DNA of 64,000 nucleotides from JAEUHQ01 sp964538915 (GTDB lineage: Bacteria > Planctomycetota > UBA1135 > UBA2386). Shown one piece after another: positions 49,487-57,836 of the stretch; positions within the stretch are counted from its first letter, which is position 1, and each line of letters begins with the position of its first letter. The DNA lies in contig CAZIFB010000013.1 of the NCBI GenBank assembly GCA_964538915.1, forward strand, positions 33,712 to 97,711, read 5' to 3'. The translations under genes were made by a program, and so were the position numbers. The notes under the pieces are model-generated. The model searched no databases, was not told where the DNA came from, and saw nothing but the letters and a program-made list of their open reading frames with translations.

Positions 49487-52400
49487 ATGCGAGTTCTCGG
49501 CGCCTTCGTGGCTTGCACGCTGGTAGCGGCAGCAGCCGGCGCCCAACGCGCGGCTGAGCCGCCTGCATCCGCGACCCCCTCCGTCAGCGCCGTGGCGGCG
49601 GGGCGTGCGGTGCGCGTACTGTTCGTCGGGGCACCGACGGACAATGGCCCCCACCACGATCCGATCACGCGCTACCGCGCGTTGAAGCGCGGCGTCGGCG
49701 TCGACGGCATCCACCTCACGTACTCGGAGGATCCGGCGAGCGCGTTCTCGACCGATGGCCTCGCCCCGTTCGACGTCGTGCTGCTCTACGGCAACTGGGA
49801 CCAGCACGGGGTGATGCCGAGAGCGCAGCTCGGCGCGCTGATCGCGTTCGTCGAAGGCGGCGGCGGCTTCGTACCGGTGCACTGCGCGTCGGCGTGCTGG
49901 GGTCGTTCCCCCGCATTCGTGAAGCTCGTCGGCGGACGCTTCGTGCGCCATGGCGGCGAGGAGTTCACGGTCGAGAACGTCGCCCCCGACCATCCGGTGC
50001 TCGCAGGCCTGCCCGGCTTTCGCGCGTGGGACGAGACGTACGAGCACGACGAGCAGGGCACCGACCGCGTGATCCTGCAGCGGAGGGCGGACGAGCCGTG
50101 GACGTGGGTCCGCACCCAGGGCAAGGGCCGCGTCTTCTACACCGCATCCGGTCACGACCATCGGGTTTGGGACGTGCCCGAGTTCCAGCAACTGCTGCGG
50201 AACGGCATCCTCTGGGCGGCAGGCGATGCGGCGCGTGCGCGGCTCACGGCCCTCGCGCTGCCGAAGCTCGAACAGGAGCCGGTCTCGCTCCCCGGCTACC
50301 TGCATCGGCGCGAGATCACGCTCGCGCAGAAGCCGCTGCCGCCAGCCGAATCGCAGAAGCTGGTCCAGGTCCCGATCGGCATGCGGTGCGAACTCTTCGC
50401 GAGCGAGCCCGACATCGTGAACCCGATCCACGTCGCGTGGGACCACCGCGGCCGCGCGTTCGTCGTCGAGACGATCGACTACCCGAACAACCTCCAGAAG
50501 CGCGACCTCGGCCACGACCGCATCACGATCTGCGAGGACACCGACGGCGACGGCAAGGCCGACCGCTTCACGCGCTTCGCCGAAGGACTGTCGATCCCGA
50601 CGTCGATCGTGTTCTGCAACGGGGGCGTGGTCTGCACGAACGGCCCCGACGTGCTCTTCCTCGCGGACACCGACGGCGACGACCGCGCCGACGTGAAGAC
50701 GGTGCTGTTCACCGGGTTCTCGATGGGCGACACACACGCCGGCATCTCGAACCTGAAGTACGGCTTCGACGGGCGGGTGTGGGCGACGATCGGCTACTCG
50801 GGCTTCGCGGGCGAGGTCGGCGGGGTGCACCACGAATTCGCACAGGGCCTGCTGCGGTTCGCACCGGACGGCTCGTCGCTCGAGTTCCTGCAGCACACGA
50901 CGAACAACACGTGGGGCCTCGGCTTCACGAGTTCGTTCGACGTCACAGGTTCGACCGCGAACGGCAACCCGAGCTGGTACTTCACCTTCGCCGACGCGCG
51001 CTATCGCGCCGTCGGCCTCGAACCGCACGCCACGCCGCGCGCCGACGACGACCCGCACTGGTTCCCGATCGCGAACGACCTGCGCCAGGCCGACTGGTTC
51101 GAGCACTTCACCGCCGCAGCGGGCCACGCGGTCTACACGGCGGCCAGGTTCCCCGCCGATTACCACGACCGCCGCGCGTTCGTCTGCGAACCGACCGGCA
51201 AGCTCGTCGCGATCTTCGACCTCGCGCGCACGGGCGGCGGGTTCCGCGCGCGCCAGTCGCCGAACAATCTCTTCGCCTCGGCCGACGCGTGGACGAGCCC
51301 CGTATGCGCGGAGGTCGGACCCGACGGGGCAGTGTGGATCTGCGACTGGTACAACCTCGTCATCCAGCACAACCCGGCACCGACGAAGCGCACCGCGGGC
51401 ATCGATGCGAAGACGGGCAAGGGCAACGCGTACGAAACGCCGCTGCGCGACAACCAGCTCGGTCGCATCTGGCGCGTGTTCCCCGAGGGCACGAAGGACG
51501 ACGTGCCGCCGCGCCTCGATCCCCAGGCACCGGCGAGCCTGCTCGCGGGACTCTCGCACGACAACCTCGCGTGGCGCCTGCACGCCCAACGCCTGCTCGT
51601 CGAACGGGGCGAGCGCGACGTCGCGCCGCAGCTCGTGCGCCTCGCACGCGACGGCGGCACGGCCGCCCCACACGCCCTGCATGCGCTCGCCCAGCTGCGA
51701 GGCCTGGCCGACGACGTCGCCGCAACGGCGCTGCGTTCGCCGCACGAACCCACGCGGCGGGCCGCGATCGCCCTCGCGAGCGTCGCGGTACTGAAGGATG
51801 CGTTCGTCGGCGACGGCCCGCTGCGCGCGAACGGCCGCGATCTCGCCGACCTGCTGGTCCGGCTGTCCGAAGCCGCAGCCGACCCCGCGATCGCCGCCGC
51901 GATCGTGCGCACCGGCATCGAGATGGAAGGCGGAGTCTTCGCCGACGTCACGCTGCGCGACGCGTGGCAGATCGCGGCGCGACGGCACGCACCCGGCGTG
52001 CTCGCGGCGGCGAAGGACGCGGGCATCGTGCTCGGCACGAAGCGCGATCCGGTCGACCTGCTGCCCAACCCGACGTTCGCCGACGTCGCCTCCGATGCCG
52101 CGCGGCCCGCCGGCTGGACCGACCTGCGCGTCTACCAGGGCGCCCCCGCCGAGAACGTCACCGTCGCGCGTGCGGAGAGCGAAGGGCGCGGCGGCACACC
52201 GTGCCTGCGCGTGTCGACGGCCAAGGCCTCGGACTGCGGCGTCGCGGCGACCGTCGCCGTGAAGGCCGGCACACGCTACCGACTGTCGGGCTGGATCCGC
52301 ACCGAAGACATCGTCCCGGTGCGCGGCAGCGACGGCGTGATGCTGAACGTGCACGGCATGGTGCGGACGGCCGGCGTCGCGGGCACGACGGACTGGACGG

Positions 52401-52999
52401 AGGTGAGCGTCGAGTTCGACGCGGAGGAAGACGCGGAGATCGTCGTGCACTGCCTGTTCGGCGGCTGGGGCGGTGCCCGCGGCACCGCGTGGTTCGACGA
52501 CGTGTCGCTCGTCGCCGTGGGCAGCGGCAACTCGCTCGTCGGTGCACTCGAGAAGCTCGCGGCGCTGCCGGCCGCCGCGGACGCCGCGGCAGAGGCCCCG
52601 CGCGAACGTTCGTTCCCGATCGATCCTGCGGTGCACGACCGCGGCGCCGCGGTGTTCTCGCGGACCTGTATCGCGTGCCACGGCCTCGACGGGCGCGGCC
52701 TGCCGCCCGTGTTCCCCCCGCTCGACGGCTCGGAGTGGCTGACGGGCGCGCCGGAGAGAGCGATCGACATCGTGCTGTCGGGCCTCTTCGGCCCGATCAC
52801 CGTGAAGGGCACACGCTTCGACAGCCTGATGGCGCCGCTCGGCGCGACCCTGTCCGATGCGGAGATCGCCGACGCGCTGACCTTCGTGCGCCAGCGCTGG
52901 TCGAACGACGCGGCCCCGGTGACCGCCGAGCAGATCGCGGCGCGCCGCGCGCTGCAGAAGGACCGCACCCTGCCGTGGACCGAAGCAGAGCTGAAGTGA
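49487..52999 (+). CDS. Secreted multidomain ThuA / PVC-type dehydrogenase / CBM-like / cytochrome c protein
   Basis: A 1170-residue exported protein. After a signal peptide (GAFVACTLVAAAAGAQ) come: a ThuA-like domain at about 40-250 (VVLLYGNWDQHG, PVHCASACWG, DHPVLAGLPGF); a PVC-type membrane-bound-dehydrogenase beta-propeller at about 290-660 (GMRCELFASEPDIVNPIHV, DTDGDGKADRFTRFAEGL); helical HEAT-like repeats at about 670-830; a CBM4/9-like beta-sandwich at about 860-1015; and a class I cytochrome c at about 1045-1150 with CIACH (Cys1061) and a candidate axial Met in DSLMAPLG. The combination is typical of planctomycetes and suggests electron-transferring sugar oxidation at the cell surface. 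It is followed after 4 nt by an Idh/MocA gene. Confidence 0.9.
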   Translation: MRVLGAFVACTLVAAAAGAQRAAEPPASATPSVSAVAAGRAVRVLFVGAPTDNGPHHDPITRYRALKRGVGVDGIHLTYSEDPASAFSTDGLAPFDVVLLYGNWDQHGVMPRAQLGALIAFVEGGGGFVPVHCASACWGRSPAFVKLVGGRFVRHGGEEFTVENVAPDHPVLAGLPGFRAWDETYEHDEQGTDRVILQRRADEPWTWVRTQGKGRVFYTASGHDHRVWDVPEFQQLLRNGILWAAGDAARARLTALALPKLEQEPVSLPGYLHRREITLAQKPLPPAESQKLVQVPIGMRCELFASEPDIVNPIHVAWDHRGRAFVVETIDYPNNLQKRDLGHDRITICEDTDGDGKADRFTRFAEGLSIPTSIVFCNGGVVCTNGPDVLFLADTDGDDRADVKTVLFTGFSMGDTHAGISNLKYGFDGRVWATIGYSGFAGEVGGVHHEFAQGLLRFAPDGSSLEFLQHTTNNTWGLGFTSSFDVTGSTANGNPSWYFTFADARYRAVGLEPHATPRADDDPHWFPIANDLRQADWFEHFTAAAGHAVYTAARFPADYHDRRAFVCEPTGKLVAIFDLARTGGGFRARQSPNNLFASADAWTSPVCAEVGPDGAVWICDWYNLVIQHNPAPTKRTAGIDAKTGKGNAYETPLRDNQLGRIWRVFPEGTKDDVPPRLDPQAPASLLAGLSHDNLAWRLHAQRLLVERGERDVAPQLVRLARDGGTAAPHALHALAQLRGLADDVAATALRSPHEPTRRAAIALASVAVLKDAFVGDGPLRANGRDLADLLVRLSEAAADPAIAAAIVRTGIEMEGGVFADVTLRDAWQIAARRHAPGVLAAAKDAGIVLGTKRDPVDLLPNPTFADVASDAARPAGWTDLRVYQGAPAENVTVARAESEGRGGTPCLRVSTAKASDCGVAATVAVKAGTRYRLSGWIRTEDIVPVRGSDGVMLNVHGMVRTAGVAGTTDWTEVSVEFDAEEDAEIVVHCLFGGWGGARGTAWFDDVSLVAVGSGNSLVGALEKLAALPAAADAAAEAPRERSFPIDPAVHDRGAAVFSRTCIACHGLDGRGLPPVFPPLDGSEWLTGAPERAIDIVLSGLFGPITVKGTRFDSLMAPLGATLSDAEIADALTFVRQRWSNDAAPVTAEQIAARRALQKDRTLPWTEAELK

Positions 53000-53003
53000 C
53001 CCC

Positions 53004-54128
53004 ATGAAGAAGCAACGCGCCGCGATCGTCGGACTCGGCTTCGGCGCCGAGTTCATCCCGATCTACCAGAACCATCCCGACGCCGAGATGTACGCGGTCT
53101 GCCAGCGCGATCCGAAGCGGCTCGACGCGATCGGCAGGACGTTCGGCATCGGCAAGCGCTACACGAGCTACGCCGACCTGCTCCGCGACAAGGACGTCGA
53201 CTTCGTCCACATCAACACGCCGATCCCCGACCACGCGGCGATGACGCTGCAGGCGCTCGAAGCCGGCAAACACGTCGCGTGCACCGTGCCGATGGCGACG
53301 AGCGTCGACGACTGCCGCCGCATCGTCGAGGCGTGCGACCGGACGAAGAAGAAGTACATGATGATGGAGACCGTCGTCTACTCGCGCGAGTTCCTGTTCG
53401 TGCAGGAGCTGCTGCGCCGCGGCGAACTCGGCAAGCTGCAGTTCCTGCAAGCGAGCCACCAGCAGGACATGGACGGCTGGCCCGGCTACTGGCCCGGACT
53501 GCCGCCGATGTACTACGCGACGCACTGCACGGGCCCGATGCTCGGCCTGCCGCGCAAGGACGCCGAATACGTGTCGTGCTTCGGCAGCGGCACGATCCGC
53601 AGCGAGATGGTCGGCATCTACGGGTCGCCGTTCGCCGTCGAGACCGCGCACGTGAAGCTGCGGCACAGCGACCTGAGCGCGCGTATCGTGCGCTCGCTGT
53701 TCGACACCGCGCGCCAGTACCGCGAGAGCATCGACGTCTACGGCACGAAGAAGGCGTTCGAGTGGCCGCTCATCGAAGGCGAGAGGGCCGTGCTCCACAC
53801 GGCGAAGCGCCCCGAGCACGAGATCGCCGAGCGCATCGAGGTCCCGGACTTCGCCCACCTCCTGCCCGAGAGCATCCGCCGCTTCACGACGAAGGGCGTC
53901 TACGACCTCGCGGGCAACGAGCACCTGTCGTTCACACAGGGCGGCGGCCACGGCGGCAGCCACCCACACCTCGCGCACGAGTTCCTGCGTGCGCTCGTCG
54001 AGGATCGCGATCCGTGGCCGAACGCGAGGCAGAGTGCCAACTGGACGTGCGTAGGGATCCTCGCGCACGAGTCCGCGATGCAGGGCGGAGCGAAGAAGGA
54101 CCTGCCGGGCTGGTCGTTCAGCGGCTGA
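53004..54128 (+). CDS. Gfo/Idh/MocA-family oxidoreductase
   Basis: A 374-residue NAD(P)-binding protein without signal peptide. The Rossmann start AAIVGLGFGAEFIP, VDFVHINTPIPDHAAMTLQAL and GKHVACTVPMATSVDDC are in family order; the C-terminal domain contains THCTGPMLGLPRKDAEYV and GGGHGGSHPHLAHEF. The normally conserved EKP motif, whose Lys acts in catalysis, reads TVP here, so either another Lys serves or the activity differs. It lies between the giant cytochrome protein and a TIM-barrel epimerase, an arrangement often seen in polyol and sugar catabolism. Confidence 0.9.
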   Translation: MKKQRAAIVGLGFGAEFIPIYQNHPDAEMYAVCQRDPKRLDAIGRTFGIGKRYTSYADLLRDKDVDFVHINTPIPDHAAMTLQALEAGKHVACTVPMATSVDDCRRIVEACDRTKKKYMMMETVVYSREFLFVQELLRRGELGKLQFLQASHQQDMDGWPGYWPGLPPMYYATHCTGPMLGLPRKDAEYVSCFGSGTIRSEMVGIYGSPFAVETAHVKLRHSDLSARIVRSLFDTARQYRESIDVYGTKKAFEWPLIEGERAVLHTAKRPEHEIAERIEVPDFAHLLPESIRRFTTKGVYDLAGNEHLSFTQGGGHGGSHPHLAHEFLRALVEDRDPWPNARQSANWTCVGILAHESAMQGGAKKDLPGWSFSG

Positions 54129-54138
54129 GGGAAGAGCC

Positions 54139-54990
54139 ATGACCGCGCGCCAGCAGCGACTCGGGTTCTCGTTCCTGTACTTCGGGCCGCGCCTCGACCC
54201 ATCGCTGCATCGCTGGTTCGAGCGACTGCGCCACCACGGCTACGCCGGCGCCGAGCTGCCCGTCGTCGGCGCGACACCCGACGATCTGGCAACGACGCGT
54301 CGCGCGCTGGACGCGGCGGGGCTGCGCGCGACGGCCGTGGGGTTCGCCACCGCGGACGCCGACCCGATCTCGCCGGATACGAGCGTGCGGCGCGCCGCCA
54401 TCGACTGGCTCGCCCGACTCGCGGAACACGCGGTGGCGCTCGGGGCGAACGTGCTCGCCGGCCCGATCCACTCCGCGTACGGCCGGTTCAGCGACGCACC
54501 GCCGACGCGGGACGAGTTCGTCCGGTGCACGGACGTGCTGCGCGCGGCCGGCGAACGCGCGGCGCGTCTCGGCGTCACACTCGCGATCGAGCCGCTGAAC
54601 CGCTTCGAGTGCTCCTTCTGCAACACCGCGGCGCAGTGCAACGACCTCGTGCGGGCCGTCGCCCATCCGAACGTCCGCGCCGCGCTGGACACGCACCACG
54701 CGCACATCGAGGAGAACGACGTCGCCGACGCGATCACGGCGAGCAGCGAGACACTGGGCCACGTGCAGCTGTCGGAGAACCACCGCGGCACACCGGGAAC
54801 GGGCCAGGTCGACTTCCCGCGCGTGCTCGCCACCCTCGACACGATCGGCTACGCAGGCTGGCTGGTCGTCGAGGCGTTCTCGCGCCACGATCCGGCCTTC
54901 GGCTCGGCGCTGCGCATCTGGCGCCCGCTCGACCGCGGCGCCGAGGAAGTGATCGCCGCCGGCGCGGCGGTCGTGCGCGGCATGGCCTGA
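54139..54990 (+). CDS. Sugar phosphate isomerase/epimerase family protein
   Basis: A 283-residue TIM-barrel protein of the AP-endonuclease-2 superfamily. GFSFLYFGPRLDPS, VALGANVLAGPIHSAYG, LAIEPLNRFECSFCN (metal Glu), ALDTHHAHIEEND (metal His/Asp), HVQLSENHRGTPGTGQVDFP (second metal His) and WLVVEAFSRHD (last Glu) resemble tagatose/psicose 3-epimerases. A GGAAGAG ribosome site precedes the ATG. Last gene of a three-gene operon; likely epimerises a keto-sugar produced by the oxidoreductase. Confidence 0.9.
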   Translation: MTARQQRLGFSFLYFGPRLDPSLHRWFERLRHHGYAGAELPVVGATPDDLATTRRALDAAGLRATAVGFATADADPISPDTSVRRAAIDWLARLAEHAVALGANVLAGPIHSAYGRFSDAPPTRDEFVRCTDVLRAAGERAARLGVTLAIEPLNRFECSFCNTAAQCNDLVRAVAHPNVRAALDTHHAHIEENDVADAITASSETLGHVQLSENHRGTPGTGQVDFPRVLATLDTIGYAGWLVVEAFSRHDPAFGSALRIWRPLDRGAEEVIAAGAAVVRGMA

Positions 54991-55009
54991 CGGCGCGGGC
55001 GACCCTCGC

Positions 55010-55038
55010 TTCGCCACTCCGGAGCCGCGCTGCATACT
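55010..55038 (+). promoter_or_regulatory. Promoter of the AAA ATPase gene, leaderless spacing
   Basis: TTCGCC (55010-55015), 17-nt spacer, CATACT (55033-55038), then CCCGCGC and ATG at 55046. The -35 is weak, the -10 close to consensus. Confidence 0.5.
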
Positions 55039-55045
55039 CCCGCGC

Positions 55046-56143
55046 ATGCTGACCCGCCTGTGTGTCGCCGGCTACCGCTCGGCGCGAAACCTGCCGCTCG
55101 AGCTCGGGCAGGTCACGGTGTTCGTCGGTGCCAACGGCTCCGGCAAGAGCAACCTGTACCGCGGGCTGAAGCTGTTCACCGAGGCCGCCGCCGGCCGCCT
55201 GTCGCGCGCGCTCGCCGACGAAGGCGGATTGCGATCGGCGTTCTCCGCGAACGAGAGCCCGACACCCTGCACCGAACTCCGGCTCTCGTGCACGGTCGAC
55301 GAATGGAGCTACGAACTGGCGATCGGCCTGCCGCCGGTCGGTCCGTCCACGGCGTTCGGCCTCGATCCCTACGTGCTGTCCGAGCGACTGACGGCGCGCG
55401 TCGAAGGACGGAACGTGGTGTTCGTCGAACGACACAGCGTCCGGACGAGAGTGCGTGACCAGGAGGGGCGGTTCGTCGACTTCCCGCACGACCTGCTCTC
55501 GGGCGAAGCGGCGCTCGGCCAGATCCACGATCCGCAGCGTTTCCCCGAACTCGCCGCGCTGCGCCAGCGGCTGCTCGGCTGGCGCTTCTACCATCAATTC
55601 CGCACCGACGAGGACTCGCCGCTGCGCCGACCCCAGATCGGCGTGTTCACGCCGGTGCTCGCCCACGACGGCGTCGATCTCGCCGCGGCGCTGCAGTCGA
55701 TCCGGGAGCACGGTCTCGGCGTCGGCGGGTCGTCGCTGGGCGACTGGCTGGACCGCGCGCTGCCCGGTGCAGAGCTGCTCGTCACCAACGACGCCCGCGC
55801 CGCGTTCGAAGTGCTGCTCGCACTGCCGAACATCCAGCGGCCCCTGCGCGCCGCCGAGATGTCCGACGGCCAGCTCCGCCTTCTCTGTCTCCTTGCAGCG
55901 CTGTCGAGCCCGAGGGCGCCGGAGCTCCTGGTGTTCAACGAGCCGGAGACGAGCCTGCACCCCGACGTGCTGCCCGTGCTCGCCGACCTGGTCGTCGCCG
56001 CGTCACAGCACAGCCAGATCGTGCTCACGACGCACGACCATGCGTTCGCCGAGCGCATCGCGGGCCGCACCGGCGAGAAGCCGCGCGAACTCGAGCTGCG
56101 GAACGGCGAGACGCGGATCGCGGGGCGGGGTCGCTACGAGTAG
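55046..56143 (+). CDS. AAA-family ATPase (COG4637/AAA_21-like)
   Basis: A 365-residue SMC/RecF-type ATPase. Walker A VGANGSGKSN at 28-36; an ABC-like signature MSDGQLRLLCLL at about 272-283; Walker B LLVFNEPETSLHPD with Glu299; and the H-loop LTTHDHAFAERI. The middle has no coiled-coil long enough for SMC. It has no partner nuclease or toroid on the same strand; the convergent neighbour ends 11 nt away. Such stand-alone ATPases are found in defence and repair contexts but also as orphan housekeeping genes; function is unknown. Confidence 0.9.
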   Translation: MLTRLCVAGYRSARNLPLELGQVTVFVGANGSGKSNLYRGLKLFTEAAAGRLSRALADEGGLRSAFSANESPTPCTELRLSCTVDEWSYELAIGLPPVGPSTAFGLDPYVLSERLTARVEGRNVVFVERHSVRTRVRDQEGRFVDFPHDLLSGEAALGQIHDPQRFPELAALRQRLLGWRFYHQFRTDEDSPLRRPQIGVFTPVLAHDGVDLAAALQSIREHGLGVGGSSLGDWLDRALPGAELLVTNDARAAFEVLLALPNIQRPLRAAEMSDGQLRLLCLLAALSSPRAPELLVFNEPETSLHPDVLPVLADLVVAASQHSQIVLTTHDHAFAERIAGRTGEKPRELELRNGETRIAGRGRYE

Positions 56144-56154
56144 GCGCGTCCGCC

Positions 56155-57600
56155 TCACGGGCTCGTGCCGAAGCCGCCACCGGGCTGGTGGCCGTAGCCC
56201 TTGATGCGCGCCTTGTCGACGACGGGTCCCTTGTCCTTGTTCAGGAAGGCGCTCTCGAGCTTCTCGACGATGGCGTCCTTGATCTTGTCGAGCGTGCCCT
56301 TCTTCTCGGCGATGCCCTTCGCGTTCTCCATGCCGGCGATCTCGAGGCGAGAATCGCCGATGTAGGCACGCGCGCGTTCGAGCACCGGCTCGAGCTTCTT
56401 CACGAGCGCTTCGACGTCGAACACGAAGTCCGTCGTGCCGTAGTCGGCGACGGCGAAGTTGATGATCGTGCTGTGGTCCTGAACACAGAGGAAGTAGCAG
56501 CCGAGCACCGGGCTCGTCTCGAACAGGTCGAGGTTCAACGCGCCGACCAGCAGCGCCTTGTTCGCGGCGTCGCACTCGCGGTAGTCGCGCACGTACTCGA
56601 CGATCGTCTGGAAGATGTCGGCGAGCGTCTCGAGCAGCCCCACCACCGGGCCGGACACCGCGCCGCCGTCGGCGAACACGCCGAGAGCCTTGCCGGTGAA
56701 CGCGGCGGTCTGCACACCGGCCTTCGCGCTCTTGCTCGCGATCTCGCGCTGCAACAGGACGAGCAGCGCGTCGAACGCCGCCATCGGGTCGCCCGCCGCG
56801 ATCGCGTGGCGCCTGCCCTCGATCGAGTGCTTGTCCCACGCGGTCTTCGCGACGCCGGCCCAGCCGACGATCGCTTTGCCGCCGGACGAGATCGCACCGA
56901 CGAACGGCGCAAGATCGGTCGCGAACTTCTCGACGGTGCCGAGGCCGAGCGCCGAGAAGATCTTCGTCGGGTCGATGTCCGGGCAGAGCTTCTTGCAGAA
57001 GTCGACGATCTGCGCGCGGATGCCGGCGAACTGGTCGCCCATGCCGCTCTTCGCCGCAGCGATCGCGCCGGCCTTGCCGGTCGTCTTGAACGCGTCGACG
57101 CCGGACTTGATGTCCTTCACGCCGGACACGAGGTCCTTGCCGGTGTCGTGGGCTTCCTTCAGCGACTTCGCGCCGGTCTTGAACCGCTCCCACTTGCTGC
57201 CGACACCCTGCGCCATGCCGACGAGCGTCGTCGCCTTGAACTGCAGCTTCTTCCCTTCGAACTGCTTCTGCAGCGCCATCGCCTGCGCGCGGGCGACGAA
57301 CTCCATCGCCTCGATCTCCTCCTTCGTCAGCTTGCGCTTGTCGAGGTCGTTGAGGGCGCGGTAGAGGTTCGTGCACGCGCCCTTGTCGTTGCGCACGCTC
57401 TTCTTCCAGTCCTTGCCCTGCCGGCTCTGCTCGAAGCGCCAGCGATCGAACGCGGTCTTGATCGCCGCTTTCGCCGTGTCCGACTTGTCCGTGTCGTACT
57501 TCAGGATCGCCGCGTCGACCGCCTGCAGGAACTCGCTGCGCGGATTGGTCAGCGAGTAGGTGTCCTTCATCCACTGCTCGCGCGTCGGAATGAGCGCCAT
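56155..57600 (-). CDS. Unknown 481-residue helical protein
   Basis: No family recognised with confidence. Residues 1-95 are helical and charged (FLQAVDAAILKYDTDKSDTA, DRWRFEQSRQGKDWKKS, VRNDKGACTNLYRALNDLD), a pattern I associate with N-terminal modules of some secretion-related or polymorphic-toxin proteins. Residues about 120-330 contain Gly/Ala-rich amphipathic segments (FKTTGKAGAIAAAKSGMG, FVGAISSGGKAIVGWAG, FADGGAVSGPVVGLLETLA) that could insert in membranes. There is no signal peptide. The C-terminus is GYGHQPGGGFGTSP. It has its own TTGACG-17-GATGGT promoter with an inverted repeat across it. Confidence 0.7.
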   Translation of the reverse strand: MALIPTREQWMKDTYSLTNPRSEFLQAVDAAILKYDTDKSDTAKAAIKTAFDRWRFEQSRQGKDWKKSVRNDKGACTNLYRALNDLDKRKLTKEEIEAMEFVARAQAMALQKQFEGKKLQFKATTLVGMAQGVGSKWERFKTGAKSLKEAHDTGKDLVSGVKDIKSGVDAFKTTGKAGAIAAAKSGMGDQFAGIRAQIVDFCKKLCPDIDPTKIFSALGLGTVEKFATDLAPFVGAISSGGKAIVGWAGVAKTAWDKHSIEGRRHAIAAGDPMAAFDALLVLLQREIASKSAKAGVQTAAFTGKALGVFADGGAVSGPVVGLLETLADIFQTIVEYVRDYRECDAANKALLVGALNLDLFETSPVLGCYFLCVQDHSTIINFAVADYGTTDFVFDVEALVKKLEPVLERARAYIGDSRLEIAGMENAKGIAEKKGTLDKIKDAIVEKLESAFLNKDKGPVVDKARIKGYGHQPGGGFGTSP

Positions 57601-57645
57601 GGTGTTCTCGGTTCGTCGAGGGGTGCGGGAAGCGAAGACGGCGGG

Positions 57646-57674
57646 ACCATCGCGCGACGGCTGCAAGCCGTCAA
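57646..57674 (-). promoter_or_regulatory. Promoter of the 481-residue protein gene
   Basis: Minus-strand TTGACG (57674-57669), 17-nt spacer, GATGGT (57651-57646). Predicted leader about 38 nt before ATG 57600. The inverted repeat at 57656-57672 overlaps the -35 and spacer. Confidence 0.55.
57656..57672. promoter_or_regulatory. Perfect 7-bp inverted repeat, candidate operator
   Basis: GACGGCT-GCA-AGCCGTC, placed between and over the -35 and -10 boxes of the minus-strand promoter. The location is that of a repressor operator; a short stem-loop role is also possible. Confidence 0.5.
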
Positions 57675-57836
57675 GGAAGGCACCGCCGGGCCGGTGGCCG
57701 GAGAGAACGGCGGCGGCCGCATGCCCGTTGCAGCAAGGCGGCCCGGCGTCGCGTAGGATCGGCTTCTCGCGGAGTTCGGGCGCGACTCGACGCGGCGGCC
57801 CCGCCTTCCGGCCGGTGGCAGGGCCGGGAGCGAAGT

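Noticed and set aside
49292..53056. 1254-codon open frame on the minus strand
   Set aside because: It is antisense to the ThuA/cytochrome gene; composition is Arg/Val/Ala noise with no domain. High GC removes stops from shadow frames.
55046..57600. AAA ATPase plus unknown protein as a two-gene defence system
   Set aside because: The genes are convergent with separate promoters, and no nuclease or effector motif is visible, so linkage as a defence system is not supported.
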